The notes below the pieces were generated by a model that worked only from the letters and a program-made list of their open reading frames with translations, was not told the origin of the DNA and did no database searches. Both the position numbers and the translations under genes were made by a program. DNA of 10,094 bases from Janthinobacterium lividum. Its GTDB lineage: Bacteria > Pseudomonadota > Gammaproteobacteria > Burkholderiales > Burkholderiaceae_D. Location: assembly GCA_945864765.1 (NCBI GenBank), contig CAMBDR010000083.1:1-10094 (forward strand). The letters run 5' to 3'. Shown piece by piece: positions 1 to 6,905 of the stretch (positions are counted from its first letter, which is position 1; every line of letters begins with the position of its first letter).

Positions 1-1284
1 CGCATGTTGTTCACCGTTCTTGCTGCGCTTTTTGTACTCACCCCATTCAAAGGTGACCAGTTTGGCTTTGACGCCGATCTTGGCCCAGTCAGCCTGTAAC
101 AGTTCGGCCATGCGCTTGCCATCCGGGTTGTACGGACGGCTCACTGGCAAGTACCACAAATCCATTTCAAAGCCATTGGGCAACCCGGCTTTGGCCAGCA
201 ATTCCTTGGCCTTGGCCAGATCGTAAGCATAATCCTGCACCTTGTCGTTGTATGACCACATGGTGGGTGGCAGTGGATTTTTCGCGGCCTGGCCTGCGCC
301 CAGATACACTGCACTCAAGATACTCTTCTTGTCCACCGCCATGGTCAGCGCCTGTCGCACCAACTTGTTATCGAAGGGTTTTTTCTCGACATTGAAGGCG
401 ATATAGCCAATGTTCGAGCCTTCTTGTGTGGCCAGTTTGATGTTGGGATCTTTTTTCATCAATTCGATATCGGCCGGTTTAGGCAATGCCATCATCTGGC
501 ATTCATTGGCCTTGAGTTTTGCTACCCGCACCGAAGGTTCGGGTGCGATGGTGTAGATCAGCTTGTCGAGCTTGGGGCGGCCATTCCAGTATTGGTCAAA
601 GGCCTGATAGCGTATCGTTGCATCTTTTTGATAGGACACGAACTGGAACGCGCCCGTACCAATCGGTTCACGATCAATCACTTCCATGGTGCCGGCCGCT
701 TTCATTTTATCGCCATATTCGGCTGACAAAATCGACATGAAGTTCATCGCCACATTCGAGATGAAGGGCGCTTCTGCCACCTTGAGCACGAAGCGCACGG
801 TATAGTCATCGACTTTTTCAATCCGGTCCACAATCTTGGCCATGCCCATGTCTTCGTAATAGGCATAGGATTGGCCTGGTGTCACATTACGGAACGGATG
901 TTTGGGGTCGGACATGCGGGTGTACGAGAAAATCACGTCATCGGCATTAAAATCACGCGTGGGTTTAAATTTGGCATTGCTATGCCATTTCACGCCCTTG
1001 CGCAATTTGAAGGTATAGGTTTTGCCATCGGCTGATTCACTCCACGACTCGGCCAGTGCCGGAATCACCTTGCTGGTACCATTTTCAAATTGCACCAGCC
1101 GATTATAGATCGGCACTGCTGCTGCATCCGAGGTCGGCCCCGTGGTAAAAAATTGTGGGTTAAAGCCTTCCGGGCTGGCTTCCGAACAAAAAATCAATGT
1201 TTTTGCCGCCATCGCCTGTCCGCTAGCTGCGGCCAGCAAGGCCAGTAACACGGCATGCCTGATTGTTTTCAAACCTTGTTTCAT
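1..1284 (-). CDS. dppA: Periplasmic dipeptide-binding protein of an ABC transporter (DppA-like), 3' end cut by window edge
   Basis: Reading the minus strand from the ATG at 1284 gives 428 open codons that leave the window at base 1, so about 100 C-terminal residues are missing compared with the usual ~535. Residues 1-26 are a signal peptide (basic start, Leu/Ala core, cleavage after AMA). The mature start AKTLIFCSEASPEGFNPQ, the FKPTRDFNADDVIFSYTR segment and IPALAESW/GKTYTFKLRKGVKWH are hallmarks of the family 5 solute-binding proteins. Close likeness to E. coli DppA runs throughout, including PPTMWSYNDKVQDY, RPYNPDGKRMAELLQADWAK and EWGEYKKRSKNGE. Cys33 and the Cys in KANECQMM match one DppA disulphide pair. 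Expected role: capture of di- or oligopeptides in the periplasm for a DppBCDF permease, whose genes may lie beyond the left edge. A good ribosome site (AAGGGG) precedes the start. The purF stop is 50 bp upstream, so co-transcription with purF is possible. Exact peptide specificity cannot be read from the sequence. Confidence 0.93.
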   Translation of the reverse strand, partial: MKQGLKTIRHAVLLALLAAASGQAMAAKTLIFCSEASPEGFNPQFFTTGPTSDAAAVPIYNRLVQFENGTSKVIPALAESWSESADGKTYTFKLRKGVKWHSNAKFKPTRDFNADDVIFSYTRMSDPKHPFRNVTPGQSYAYYEDMGMAKIVDRIEKVDDYTVRFVLKVAEAPFISNVAMNFMSILSAEYGDKMKAAGTMEVIDREPIGTGAFQFVSYQKDATIRYQAFDQYWNGRPKLDKLIYTIAPEPSVRVAKLKANECQMMALPKPADIELMKKDPNIKLATQEGSNIGYIAFNVEKKPFDNKLVRQALTMAVDKKSILSAVYLGAGQAAKNPLPPTMWSYNDKVQDYAYDLAKAKELLAKAGLPNGFEMDLWYLPVSRPYNPDGKRMAELLQADWAKIGVKAKLVTFEWGEYKKRSKNGEQHA

Positions 1285-1321
1285 CGTTTCCCCTTATTTC
1301 ATTTTCCAAAATTTGTATTTA

Positions 1322-1352
1322 ATTATGATCCGGTTTATTCACGTGGTGCCAA
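1322..1352 (-). promoter_or_regulatory. Possible sigma-70 promoter for dppA inside the purF 3' end
   Basis: On the minus strand TTGGCA (1347-1352, 5/6 match to the -35 consensus) is followed after 19 bp by CATAAT (1322-1327, 5/6 match to the -10). It would give a leader of about 30 nt before the dppA ATG. The 19-bp spacer is longer than ideal and the -35 lies inside the purF coding end, so this is a weak prediction made by eye. Confidence 0.25.
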
Positions 1353-2855
1353 ATTCAAATTCAACTGTGAACGTCCCACATCTTCCTGCACCGACGATTT
1401 TGAATTATCGCGCGCCAGTTCCAGTCTGTCCAGATACTCGCGCGTGACATCGCCGGTCACGTAGATACCATCAAAACACGCCGCGTCCACCCGTTGCAAA
1501 ACCGGATTGACGTCCGAGATGGAATGTTTGAGTGCATCCAGATCCTGATACACCAGACTATCCGCCGTAATTTCGCGACAGACTTCTTCATCACTGCGCT
1601 CAAATGCAATCAGTTCGCTGCGCGTGGGCATGTCGATACCATACACATTCGGATAGCGTACCTGGGGTGCAGCGGACGCAAAAATCACCCGGTTGGCACC
1701 ACTTTCGCGCGCCATTTGTACGATTTCGCGGCTAGTGGTGCCGCGCACGATGGAATCATCCACCAGCAGCACGTTCTTGCCCTTGAATTCGGAACCGATG
1801 GCATTGAGCTTCTGACGCACCGATTTTTGCCGTACCGATTGGCCGGGCATCAGGAAGGTGCGGCCAATATAGCGGTTTTTGATGAAGCCTTCGCGATATT
1901 CGAGATTGAGTTTCAGCGCCAGTTGCATTGCTGCCGGGCGCGAAGAATCGGGAATGGGCATCACCACGTCGATCTCACCGAGATTAAATTGGCCACGAAT
2001 CTTTTCGGCCAGATATTCGCCCATTTTCAGGCGCGTCGCATACACCGAAGCGCCATCGATCACCGAATCGGGACGGGCGAAATACACGTATTCAAATACG
2101 CACGGCGAGAGAATCGGATTGTCGGCACACTGACGGCTGGAAAATTTGCCGTCCAGGTCAATAAACACCGCTTCGCCCGGTGCCACATCGCGTAAAAAGC
2201 GAAAACCCAGGCCTTCGAGTGCCACCGATTCACTGGCGATGATGTACTCCATGCCTTTTTCCGTTTCATTCACCCCGATGCATAGCGGACGAATGCCAAA
2301 CGGATCGCGAAAGCCCAGCACGCCATGCCCGGCGATTTCTGCTACCGCAGCATACGCGCCCTTGACCCGCTTATGCAACATGGCCACGGCCTTGAACAGG
2401 GAATCGGGGTCGAGTGAGTAGCCGGAGGTGGTTTCCTGCAATTCATGCGCCAACACATTGAGCAACACTTCCGAGTCGGACGACGTATTGATGTGGCGGC
2501 GGTCGTTACGGAACATTTCCTTTTTCAATTGTTCCCAATTGGTCAGGTTGCCGTTATGCGCCAAGGTAATGCCAAAAGGTGCATTCACATAGAACGGTTG
2601 CGCTTCTTCTTCACTGGACGAGCCGGCTGTCGGGTAGCGTACATGGCCAATACCGGTTCTGCCTTGCAGGGTACGCATATTGCGGGTACGAAACACGTCA
2701 CGCACCAGGCCATTGGCTTTGTGCATCGAAAACATATTATGAAAATTGGTAGCGATGCCCGCAGCGTCCTGGCCGCGATGCTGCAATAGCAACAAAGCGT
2801 CGTATAGCAATTGATTGACAGGGCCATTTGAAACGATTCCAACTATGCCACACAT
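1335..2855 (-). CDS. purF: Amidophosphoribosyltransferase (glutamine PRPP amidotransferase)
   Basis: This is the first committed enzyme of purine synthesis. It transfers ammonia from glutamine to PRPP to make 5-phosphoribosylamine in the cytosol. The 506 residues match the E. coli-type enzyme (about 505). The protein starts directly MCGIVGIVS, so Cys2 becomes the N-terminal nucleophile after Met removal, with no propeptide as in Bacillus-type enzymes. Class II glutaminase motifs follow: LQHRGQDAAGI, GIGHVRYPTAGSS, LAHNGNLTNW and SDSEVLLNVL. The phosphoribosyltransferase half carries the PRPP loop VLLVDDSIVRGTTS at residues 362-375, with Asp366 and Asp367, and MPIPDSSRPAA and GFIKNRYIGRTF before it. 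The start is fixed by GAGGAG (2861-2866) five bases before ATG. It follows cvpA as in E. coli, with a 57-bp gap that is mostly a tandem repeat. No PurR-type operator was recognised near it. Confidence 0.98.
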   Translation of the reverse strand: MCGIVGIVSNGPVNQLLYDALLLLQHRGQDAAGIATNFHNMFSMHKANGLVRDVFRTRNMRTLQGRTGIGHVRYPTAGSSSEEEAQPFYVNAPFGITLAHNGNLTNWEQLKKEMFRNDRRHINTSSDSEVLLNVLAHELQETTSGYSLDPDSLFKAVAMLHKRVKGAYAAVAEIAGHGVLGFRDPFGIRPLCIGVNETEKGMEYIIASESVALEGLGFRFLRDVAPGEAVFIDLDGKFSSRQCADNPILSPCVFEYVYFARPDSVIDGASVYATRLKMGEYLAEKIRGQFNLGEIDVVMPIPDSSRPAAMQLALKLNLEYREGFIKNRYIGRTFLMPGQSVRQKSVRQKLNAIGSEFKGKNVLLVDDSIVRGTTSREIVQMARESGANRVIFASAAPQVRYPNVYGIDMPTRSELIAFERSDEEVCREITADSLVYQDLDALKHSISDVNPVLQRVDAACFDGIYVTGDVTREYLDRLELARDNSKSSVQEDVGRSQLNLNLAPRE

Positions 2856-2869
2856 GGTGACTCCTCAAA

Positions 2870-2921
2870 AAAATCAAAACTGAAAATCAAAACTGAAATT
2901 CAAAACTGGAATTCAAAACTG
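2870..2921. repeat. Direct tandem repeat, 4 x 13 bp, spanning the cvpA stop and the cvpA-purF gap
   Basis: Four adjacent 13-bp units lie at 2870-2882, 2883-2895, 2896-2908 and 2909-2921. The first two are identical (AAAATCAAAACTG on the plus strand) and the others differ at one or two bases (AAATTCAAAACTG, GAATTCAAAACTG). On the coding strand the first unit read holds the last two sense codons of cvpA and its TGA (2913-2915). The array ends a few bases before the purF ribosome site. Because the unit is 13 bp, each copy shifts the reading frame. Confidence 0.9.
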
Positions 2922-3401
2922 AACCCGCCGCGCAAAATCGCTCGGCAAGAGAGGTTGAATGCTTATTACGATTAATTCTGCTACACGACTCAACATGGCA
3001 TCGCGCCAAAATGGCTGGCGCGGAATCGCGGTCAAGCCACACAGCAATACCACCACGGTCACAATGATGAGTGCGCGCAGCAAACCAAATAGCGCACCCA
3101 AACCTCGGTCCACACTGCTCAAACCACTGGCCTTGACCACGGATGCCACCGTCATACTCAACAAGCCAATCAATAAGCGCACGGCAATAAACAAAACGAT
3201 AAACGCAATAATCAAGCGGATTGGCACACCCGGTATGGCTTGCGGCAACCAGCCTGCCATGGGTTCCACAAACATATTCGCCACCACCAGTGCCACCACC
3301 CAGCCGACCAAAGAAAACACTTCTTTGACCAAACCGCGCATCACCCCGATGATGATGGAGCACGCCACAATAAACAGCACCAAATAATCAAAAATCGTCA
3401 C
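2913..3401 (-). CDS. cvpA: CvpA family inner-membrane protein
   Basis: This 162-residue protein has the typical CvpA length and layout. It has four hydrophobic segments at about residues 3-24, 27-46, 62-84 and 104-124. The conserved N-terminal pattern FDYLVLFIVACSIIIGVMRG is followed by KEVFSLVGWVVALVVA, and the central VDRGLGALFGLLRALII is also family-typical. In E. coli CvpA is needed for colicin V export and envelope robustness, but its molecular function is not settled. The start codon is GTG at 3399-3401, not ATG, supported by AAAGGA five bases upstream. The gene sits between the SPOR protein and purF as in the E. coli operon. Its last codons (VQF) and stop form the first unit of the 13-bp repeat array that fills the gap to purF. 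Confidence 0.93.
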   Translation of the reverse strand: MTIFDYLVLFIVACSIIIGVMRGLVKEVFSLVGWVVALVVANMFVEPMAGWLPQAIPGVPIRLIIAFIVLFIAVRLLIGLLSMTVASVVKASGLSSVDRGLGALFGLLRALIIVTVVVLLCGLTAIPRQPFWRDAMLSRVAELIVISIQPLLPSDFARRVQF

Positions 3402-3406
3402 GCCTG

Positions 3407-3412
3407 TCCTTT
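3407..3412 (-). promoter_or_regulatory. Ribosome binding site deciding the cvpA GTG start
   Basis: On the minus strand AAAGGA is followed by five bases (CAGGC) and then GTG (3401-3399). No ATG fits this position, and the family's N-terminal membrane segment begins at once after this GTG. The first three bases of the site are also the end of the last unit of the 11-bp repeat array. Confidence 0.7.
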
Positions 3413-3464
3413 GTCACGCATTTGCCACGCATTTGCCACTCATTTGCCACTCATTTGCCACTTA
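3410..3464. repeat. Direct tandem repeat, 5 x 11 bp, between dedD and cvpA
   Basis: Plus-strand units are TTTGTCACGCA (3410-3420), TTTGCCACGCA (3421-3431), TTTGCCACTCA twice (3432-3442 and 3443-3453) and a partial TTTGCCACT-TA (3454-3464). They fill nearly all of the 72-bp gap between the SPOR protein stop (3474-3476) and the cvpA GTG. On the coding strand the units contain overlapping ATG and TGA triplets (AAATGAGTGG), giving a very short frame ATG-AGT-GGC-AAA-TGA. The array runs directly into the cvpA ribosome site. Confidence 0.9.
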
Positions 3465-3473
3465 AGCGATCAC

Positions 3474-4484
3474 TTATTGCGCCACCAGGGTGCCATTGAA
3501 ACCTTGCTTGATCAATTTTTCCCTCACCTTTAACGCTTCTTCTTTATTCGCAAACGGCCCGACCCGAATCCGCGTGCGCGGGCCGGAATCGGTCGCTATT
3601 TTTGAGGTACGCGGCGTAAAACCCGCCGCTTGCAATTTCCCGACGACTTCATCGATTTTTTCTTGCGTGGCCAAAGCGGCAACCTGAACCGCAAATTTAC
3701 CTGGTTTGGCTTCAGGCTTGGTTTCGGGCTTGGCTTCAGGTCGGGCATCCAAAATGGCTCTGGCACGTGCTGCGCTATCGCCCGCTTCACTGGCTTGCGC
3801 AGGCTTGGGCGGCGTGGGGCGTGCTTCGGCACGGGTTTCATCGGGTGTGGGATGCGTCTCGGCACGTGGTTCATGCGTTGGTGCCGCAGTCGGCTTGGGC
3901 GTTGGCACCGCAGTCGGCTTGGGTGTGGGCGCGGGTGTCGGTGCTGGTGTGGATACAGGTGCGGCTGCAGGTGTGGGCACCAGTGTTACAGTCGCAACTG
4001 GTTTGGGGCTGGGGCTGGGTGCGGGGCGCGGCGTTGCATTGGGTATCGGGCTGGGCGTGGCCAGCGCCGAGCCGGTTGCCGACACACTGGCCGACGGTTT
4101 GACCGAGGCACTCAGCGCTGCGGCGGACACCACTTCTTCATTTGGGTCCAATGATTGATCGACTGCAACCTTTTGTCCGTCACTGGCGGAATACGGTTTA
4201 TCTTTGGACGGGATTTGTATCGCAATATCGGACGACAAGGGTTTCGGTTCAGAATCGAGCACCATGGGCAAGACCACAATCACCGCCAACACCAGGGCAA
4301 CCGCCCCAACCAGACGACGCCGGGCGCGCTTTTTTTCCGGCAGAACCGGGTCAACCGGTTCATTGCCCGCACTACGCTTGCCACGCGCAGGTGCAGCAAT
4401 ACCCTCTTCGGCACGGGCGACATAAGCGCCTTCGGCCCCTGCCGAAGTTTGCTTGTTTTTACTTGAAAATGGAAACCAGCCCAT
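3474..4484 (-). CDS. dedD: SPOR-domain protein, DedD-like, single-pass inner membrane
   Basis: This 336-residue bitopic protein has a short charged cytoplasmic N terminus with a basic run (EKKRARRR) before one membrane segment at about residues 58-76 (LVGAVALVLAVIVVLPMVL). A long periplasmic linker rich in Pro, Ala and Thr follows at about 130-255, holding small internal repeats such as PTPKPTA twice in a row and PEAKPETKPEAKP. Residues 262-334 are a SPOR domain (GKFAVQVAALATQEKIDEVVGKL, then SGPRTRIRVGPFANKEEA). SPOR domains bind denuded peptidoglycan glycans at the division site. DedD in E. coli assists septal wall synthesis. Position between folC and cvpA matches E. coli dedD, although it is longer than E. 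coli's ~220 residues because of the linker. The ATG at 4484 has only a weak upstream GGTGA, so initiation may depend on folC translation 48 bp upstream. The 3' end abuts an 11-bp repeat array. Confidence 0.9.
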   Translation of the reverse strand: MGWFPFSSKNKQTSAGAEGAYVARAEEGIAAPARGKRSAGNEPVDPVLPEKKRARRRLVGAVALVLAVIVVLPMVLDSEPKPLSSDIAIQIPSKDKPYSASDGQKVAVDQSLDPNEEVVSAAALSASVKPSASVSATGSALATPSPIPNATPRPAPSPSPKPVATVTLVPTPAAAPVSTPAPTPAPTPKPTAVPTPKPTAAPTHEPRAETHPTPDETRAEARPTPPKPAQASEAGDSAARARAILDARPEAKPETKPEAKPGKFAVQVAALATQEKIDEVVGKLQAAGFTPRTSKIATDSGPRTRIRVGPFANKEEALKVREKLIKQGFNGTLVAQ

Positions 4485-4532
4485 ATAAATCGAATCACCA
4501 ATAATGGATATTTAGTAAATTAAGCAGATCAT

Positions 4533-5819
4533 CTAAGGTGTTAGCGAGCGTGTTGCCAATACTGCCGCCACCGTTAAAAATGAACCAAAGACCAGTATTC
4601 TATCATCCTCCTTGGCCCTATCTGACGCTGCGCGATACGCTTGTTGTGGCGTATCATACGCTGTCACACTACGCTCCGGCCCAAGGGTCAGCGTTTTGGT
4701 CAATCTTTGTAGCAAATTTTCATTTGATTCCGCTCTTTTCGACGGCAAATCAGTAACATACCAATGATCAACCAGCCCGATTAACGGTGCGATCACGCCT
4801 GCAATATCTTTATCTGCCATCACCCCAAACACGGCATGGGTGTATCGATAAAACCCCATATTGCCCAAATTTTGCGCCAGAGTCGCTGCCGCATGCGGGT
4901 TATGCGCCACATCCAACACCACGCAAGGGCGACCCGGCAAGACTTGAAAGCGCCCCGGCAACTCAACTACGGCCAAACCAGTGCGTGCTTCTTGCGCCCC
5001 CACCGGCAATACCATGCGCAAGGCTTCCAGCGCCGCCAGCGCCGCACTGGCGTTTAATAATTGGTTGGCCCCGCGCAAGGCAGGATAAGCCAGGGCGTGG
5101 CGGCGCACAGTACGACCGCCATAATTCCATTGTTGTTTATCGCCGGAATAATTAAAATCGCGGCCAAAAAGCCACAAATCCGCGCCCACTTTGGCAGCAT
5201 GGTCGATTAAGGATTGCGGTGGCTGCGGATCACTGCAAATGGCGGTTTTGCCAGCGCGAAAAATACCCGCTTTTTCCCGCCCAATGGCTTCGCGCGTATC
5301 GCCCAAAAATTCAATATGGTCGATATCGATGCTGGTGACGATGGCCACATCGGCATCGACGATATTCACCGCATCCAGCCGACCGCCCAAACCCACTTCC
5401 AAAATCACCACTTCCAGATTACTTTGCGCCAGCAAATGCATGATGGCGAGCGTGGTAAATTCAAAATACGTCAGCCCTACTGCAACACGCAGGCGCGCCT
5501 GCTCGACCGCGCAAAAACTGGCGATCAATTGTGCATCGCTGGCCATTTCGCCATGGATGCGGGCGCGTTCGTTAAAATGCAGAAAATGCGGTTTGATATA
5601 CAAACCCACCCGGTAACCCGCTTGCAATAGCATGGCTTCCAGCATGGAACAGGTCGAACCTTTGCCATTGGTGCCGGCTACCATGATGACCGGGCAGGCA
5701 TAAGCCAGGCCCAACACCTGTTTCACCTGCAAAACCCGATCCAAACCCAAATCAATGATGGTTTCGCTGGATTGGTTTTCCAAATACCCCAACCATTGTT
5801 GCAATGTCCAACTCTGCAT
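4533..5819 (-). CDS. folC: Bifunctional folylpolyglutamate synthase / dihydrofolate synthase
   Basis: The enzyme joins glutamate to dihydropteroate, making dihydrofolate, and then extends folate gamma-glutamyl tails, using ATP, in the cytosol. Length (428 residues) is normal. Family motifs are the P-loop AGTNGKGST at residues 48-56, YFEFTTLAI, LEVGLGGRLDAVNIV, TSIDIDHIEFLG, the REKAGIF segment with Lys183 (matching the carbamylated lysine of the family), and LDVAHNP with Asp303 and His306. The open frame extends one codon to a TTG at 5822, but the ATG at 5819 is the better start: AAAGAG lies four bases before it, and the TTG is too close to that site. An oddity is YIKPHFLHFNER at 74-85, where E. 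coli-type enzymes have S-S-P-H: the Ser before PH is Lys here. accD ends 127 bp upstream, and the SPOR protein starts 48 bp downstream. Confidence 0.97.
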   Translation of the reverse strand: MQSWTLQQWLGYLENQSSETIIDLGLDRVLQVKQVLGLAYACPVIMVAGTNGKGSTCSMLEAMLLQAGYRVGLYIKPHFLHFNERARIHGEMASDAQLIASFCAVEQARLRVAVGLTYFEFTTLAIMHLLAQSNLEVVILEVGLGGRLDAVNIVDADVAIVTSIDIDHIEFLGDTREAIGREKAGIFRAGKTAICSDPQPPQSLIDHAAKVGADLWLFGRDFNYSGDKQQWNYGGRTVRRHALAYPALRGANQLLNASAALAALEALRMVLPVGAQEARTGLAVVELPGRFQVLPGRPCVVLDVAHNPHAAATLAQNLGNMGFYRYTHAVFGVMADKDIAGVIAPLIGLVDHWYVTDLPSKRAESNENLLQRLTKTLTLGPERSVTAYDTPQQAYRAASDRAKEDDRILVFGSFLTVAAVLATRSLTP

Positions 5820-5867
5820 CAAACTCTTTCATTCCAAAAACAGATAAAAAATGCTTCAAACAGCACA

Positions 5868-5892
5868 AAGCCCGGATCAAGGACCCGGGCTT
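5868..5892 (-). terminator. G+C-rich hairpin between accD and folC, possible weak terminator or attenuator
   Basis: AAGCCCGG (5868-5875) and CCGGGCTT (5885-5892) form a perfect 8-bp stem with a 9-base loop. On the coding strand it is followed by TTGTGCTGTTTG, only mildly T-rich, and a T6 run appears about 15 bases later, so it is not a classic intrinsic terminator. An overlapping alternative pairing exists: ATCAAG (5876-5881) with CTTGAT (5890-5895). The two pairings exclude each other. Location after accD suggests partial termination or RNA processing that would set folC levels below accD. Function is inference. Confidence 0.45.
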
Positions 5893-5912
5893 GATTCAAG
5901 CAGATACGGCTT

Positions 5913-5960
5913 GTGCCAACCCTTATGCCAACACTTATGCCAATCCTTAAGCCAACACTT
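5913..5960. repeat. Direct tandem repeat, 4 x 12 bp, at the accD stop codon
   Basis: Plus-strand units are GTGCCAACCCTT (5913-5924), ATGCCAACACTT (5925-5936), ATGCCAATCCTT (5937-5948) and AAGCCAACACTT (5949-5960). On the coding strand the first unit covers the last accD codons (GTG TTG GCT) and leads into its TAA. Since 12 is a multiple of three the array stays in the accD frame and reads V-L-A-stop, G-L-A-stop, V-L-A-stop, G-L-A-Q, so three TAA codons occur at four-codon intervals, with a further TGA five codons after that Gln. Confidence 0.9.
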
Positions 5961-6819
5961 CAACCGGTTGATTTTGCAACAAGGCCAGCAAGTGCGCAAT
6001 TTCTTCGCGCATTTTACGACGATCCACAATCATGTCAATCGCGCCTTTTTGCAGTAAGAATTCAGAACGCTGAAAGCCTTCCGGCAATTTCTCACGCACA
6101 ATGTTTTCAATCACACGCGGGCCAGCAAAGCCAATCAAGGCTTTTGGTTCTGCCATCACCACATCGCCCATAAACGCAAACGAGGCCGACACGCCGCCCA
6201 TGGTTGGGTCGGTCAGGACGCTAATGAAAGGGAGTTTTTGTTCTGATAACTTGGTCAACATGGCGGTGGTTTTGGCCATTTGCATCAGTGACAGCAAACC
6301 TTCCTGCATACGTGCGCCACCGGTTGCGGTGATGCAAATAAAGGGCACTTTTTGCTCCAGCGCCACTTGCGCACCCCGCACAAAGCGCTCGCCCACCACC
6401 GAACCCATCGAACCGCCCATGAATTCAAACTCAAAACACGCCACAACGACGGGTAGCGACATAATGGCACCACCCAATACAATCAGCGCATCGGTTTCAC
6501 CCGTCGCTTCGAGCGCGGCTTTAAGGCGTTCAGGGTATTTTTTGCTATCTTTAAATTTCAAGGTATCGACTGGCAAGGCTTCCTGGCCAATTTCATAGCG
6601 GCCACCCGCATCGAGCAAAGCATCAAGCCGATCACGCGCGCGAATGCGCATGTGGTGGTCGCACTTGGGGCAAACCCGAATATTGGACTCCAAATCGGTA
6701 CGATACAATACCGCTTCGCAGGCAGGGCACTTTACCCACAACCCTTCCGGCACCGTTTTACGGGTTGCCGGGTCAGAGCGCTGAATTCGCGGGGGCAGTA
6801 ATTTTTCTAACCAACTCAT
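5947..6819 (-). CDS. accD: Acetyl-CoA carboxylase carboxyltransferase subunit beta
   Basis: With AccA this subunit moves the carboxyl group from carboxybiotin to acetyl-CoA, giving malonyl-CoA, the first step of fatty-acid synthesis. The 290 residues match the family. An N-terminal zinc ribbon has Cys31, Cys34, Cys50 and Cys53 (CPAC then CPKC, C-x2-C-x15-C-x2-C). The crotonase-fold carboxyltransferase domain follows, with CITATGGARMQEGLLSLMQM, PTMGGVSASFAFMGDVVMAE and ALIGFAGPRVIENIVREKLP. GGGAG-type ribosome site (GGGAG at 6825-6829) lies five bases before the ATG. It appears to be the first gene of the operon, with its own candidate promoter. In many betaproteobacteria accD follows trpBA, but here the upstream gene is unrelated. 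The stop codon lies in a 12-bp tandem repeat. Confidence 0.98.
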   Translation of the reverse strand: MSWLEKLLPPRIQRSDPATRKTVPEGLWVKCPACEAVLYRTDLESNIRVCPKCDHHMRIRARDRLDALLDAGGRYEIGQEALPVDTLKFKDSKKYPERLKAALEATGETDALIVLGGAIMSLPVVVACFEFEFMGGSMGSVVGERFVRGAQVALEQKVPFICITATGGARMQEGLLSLMQMAKTTAMLTKLSEQKLPFISVLTDPTMGGVSASFAFMGDVVMAEPKALIGFAGPRVIENIVREKLPEGFQRSEFLLQKGAIDMIVDRRKMREEIAHLLALLQNQPVEVLA

Positions 6820-6867
6820 ATCATCTCCCAGAGCAGCATAAGGCCGTTTGTTTATGCAATCGCCGAG

Positions 6868-6896
6868 AGTGTAGCCCTTTCTTTGAACTTTGTCGA
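6868..6896 (-). promoter_or_regulatory. Candidate sigma-70 promoter of the accD operon
   Basis: On the minus strand TCGACA (6891-6896, 5/6 to TTGACA) and TACACT (6868-6873, 4/6 to TATAAT) are separated by exactly 17 bp. Transcription would start near 6861, leaving a leader of about 40 nt that carries the accD ribosome site. The placement is sensible because the gene upstream ends at 6957 and is functionally unrelated. Confidence 0.5.
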
Positions 6897-6905
6897 TGGT
6901 ATCAG

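Noticed and set aside
1494..2195. A 233-codon plus-strand open frame
   Set aside because: It lies wholly antisense to purF, whose motifs are unambiguous.
2887..3363. A 158-codon minus-strand frame overlapping cvpA
   Set aside because: It is a shifted frame of cvpA with no membrane pattern or recognisable family; the cvpA frame matches a known family in context.
3630..4158. Long plus-strand open frames rich in Gly, Val and Cys
   Set aside because: They are the reverse complement of the Pro/Ala/Thr linker of the SPOR protein; low-complexity coding sequence often leaves the opposite strand open.
5820..5822. TTG start for folC one codon upstream of ATG
   Set aside because: The AAAGAG ribosome site would be almost adjacent to the TTG; spacing fits the ATG at 5819.
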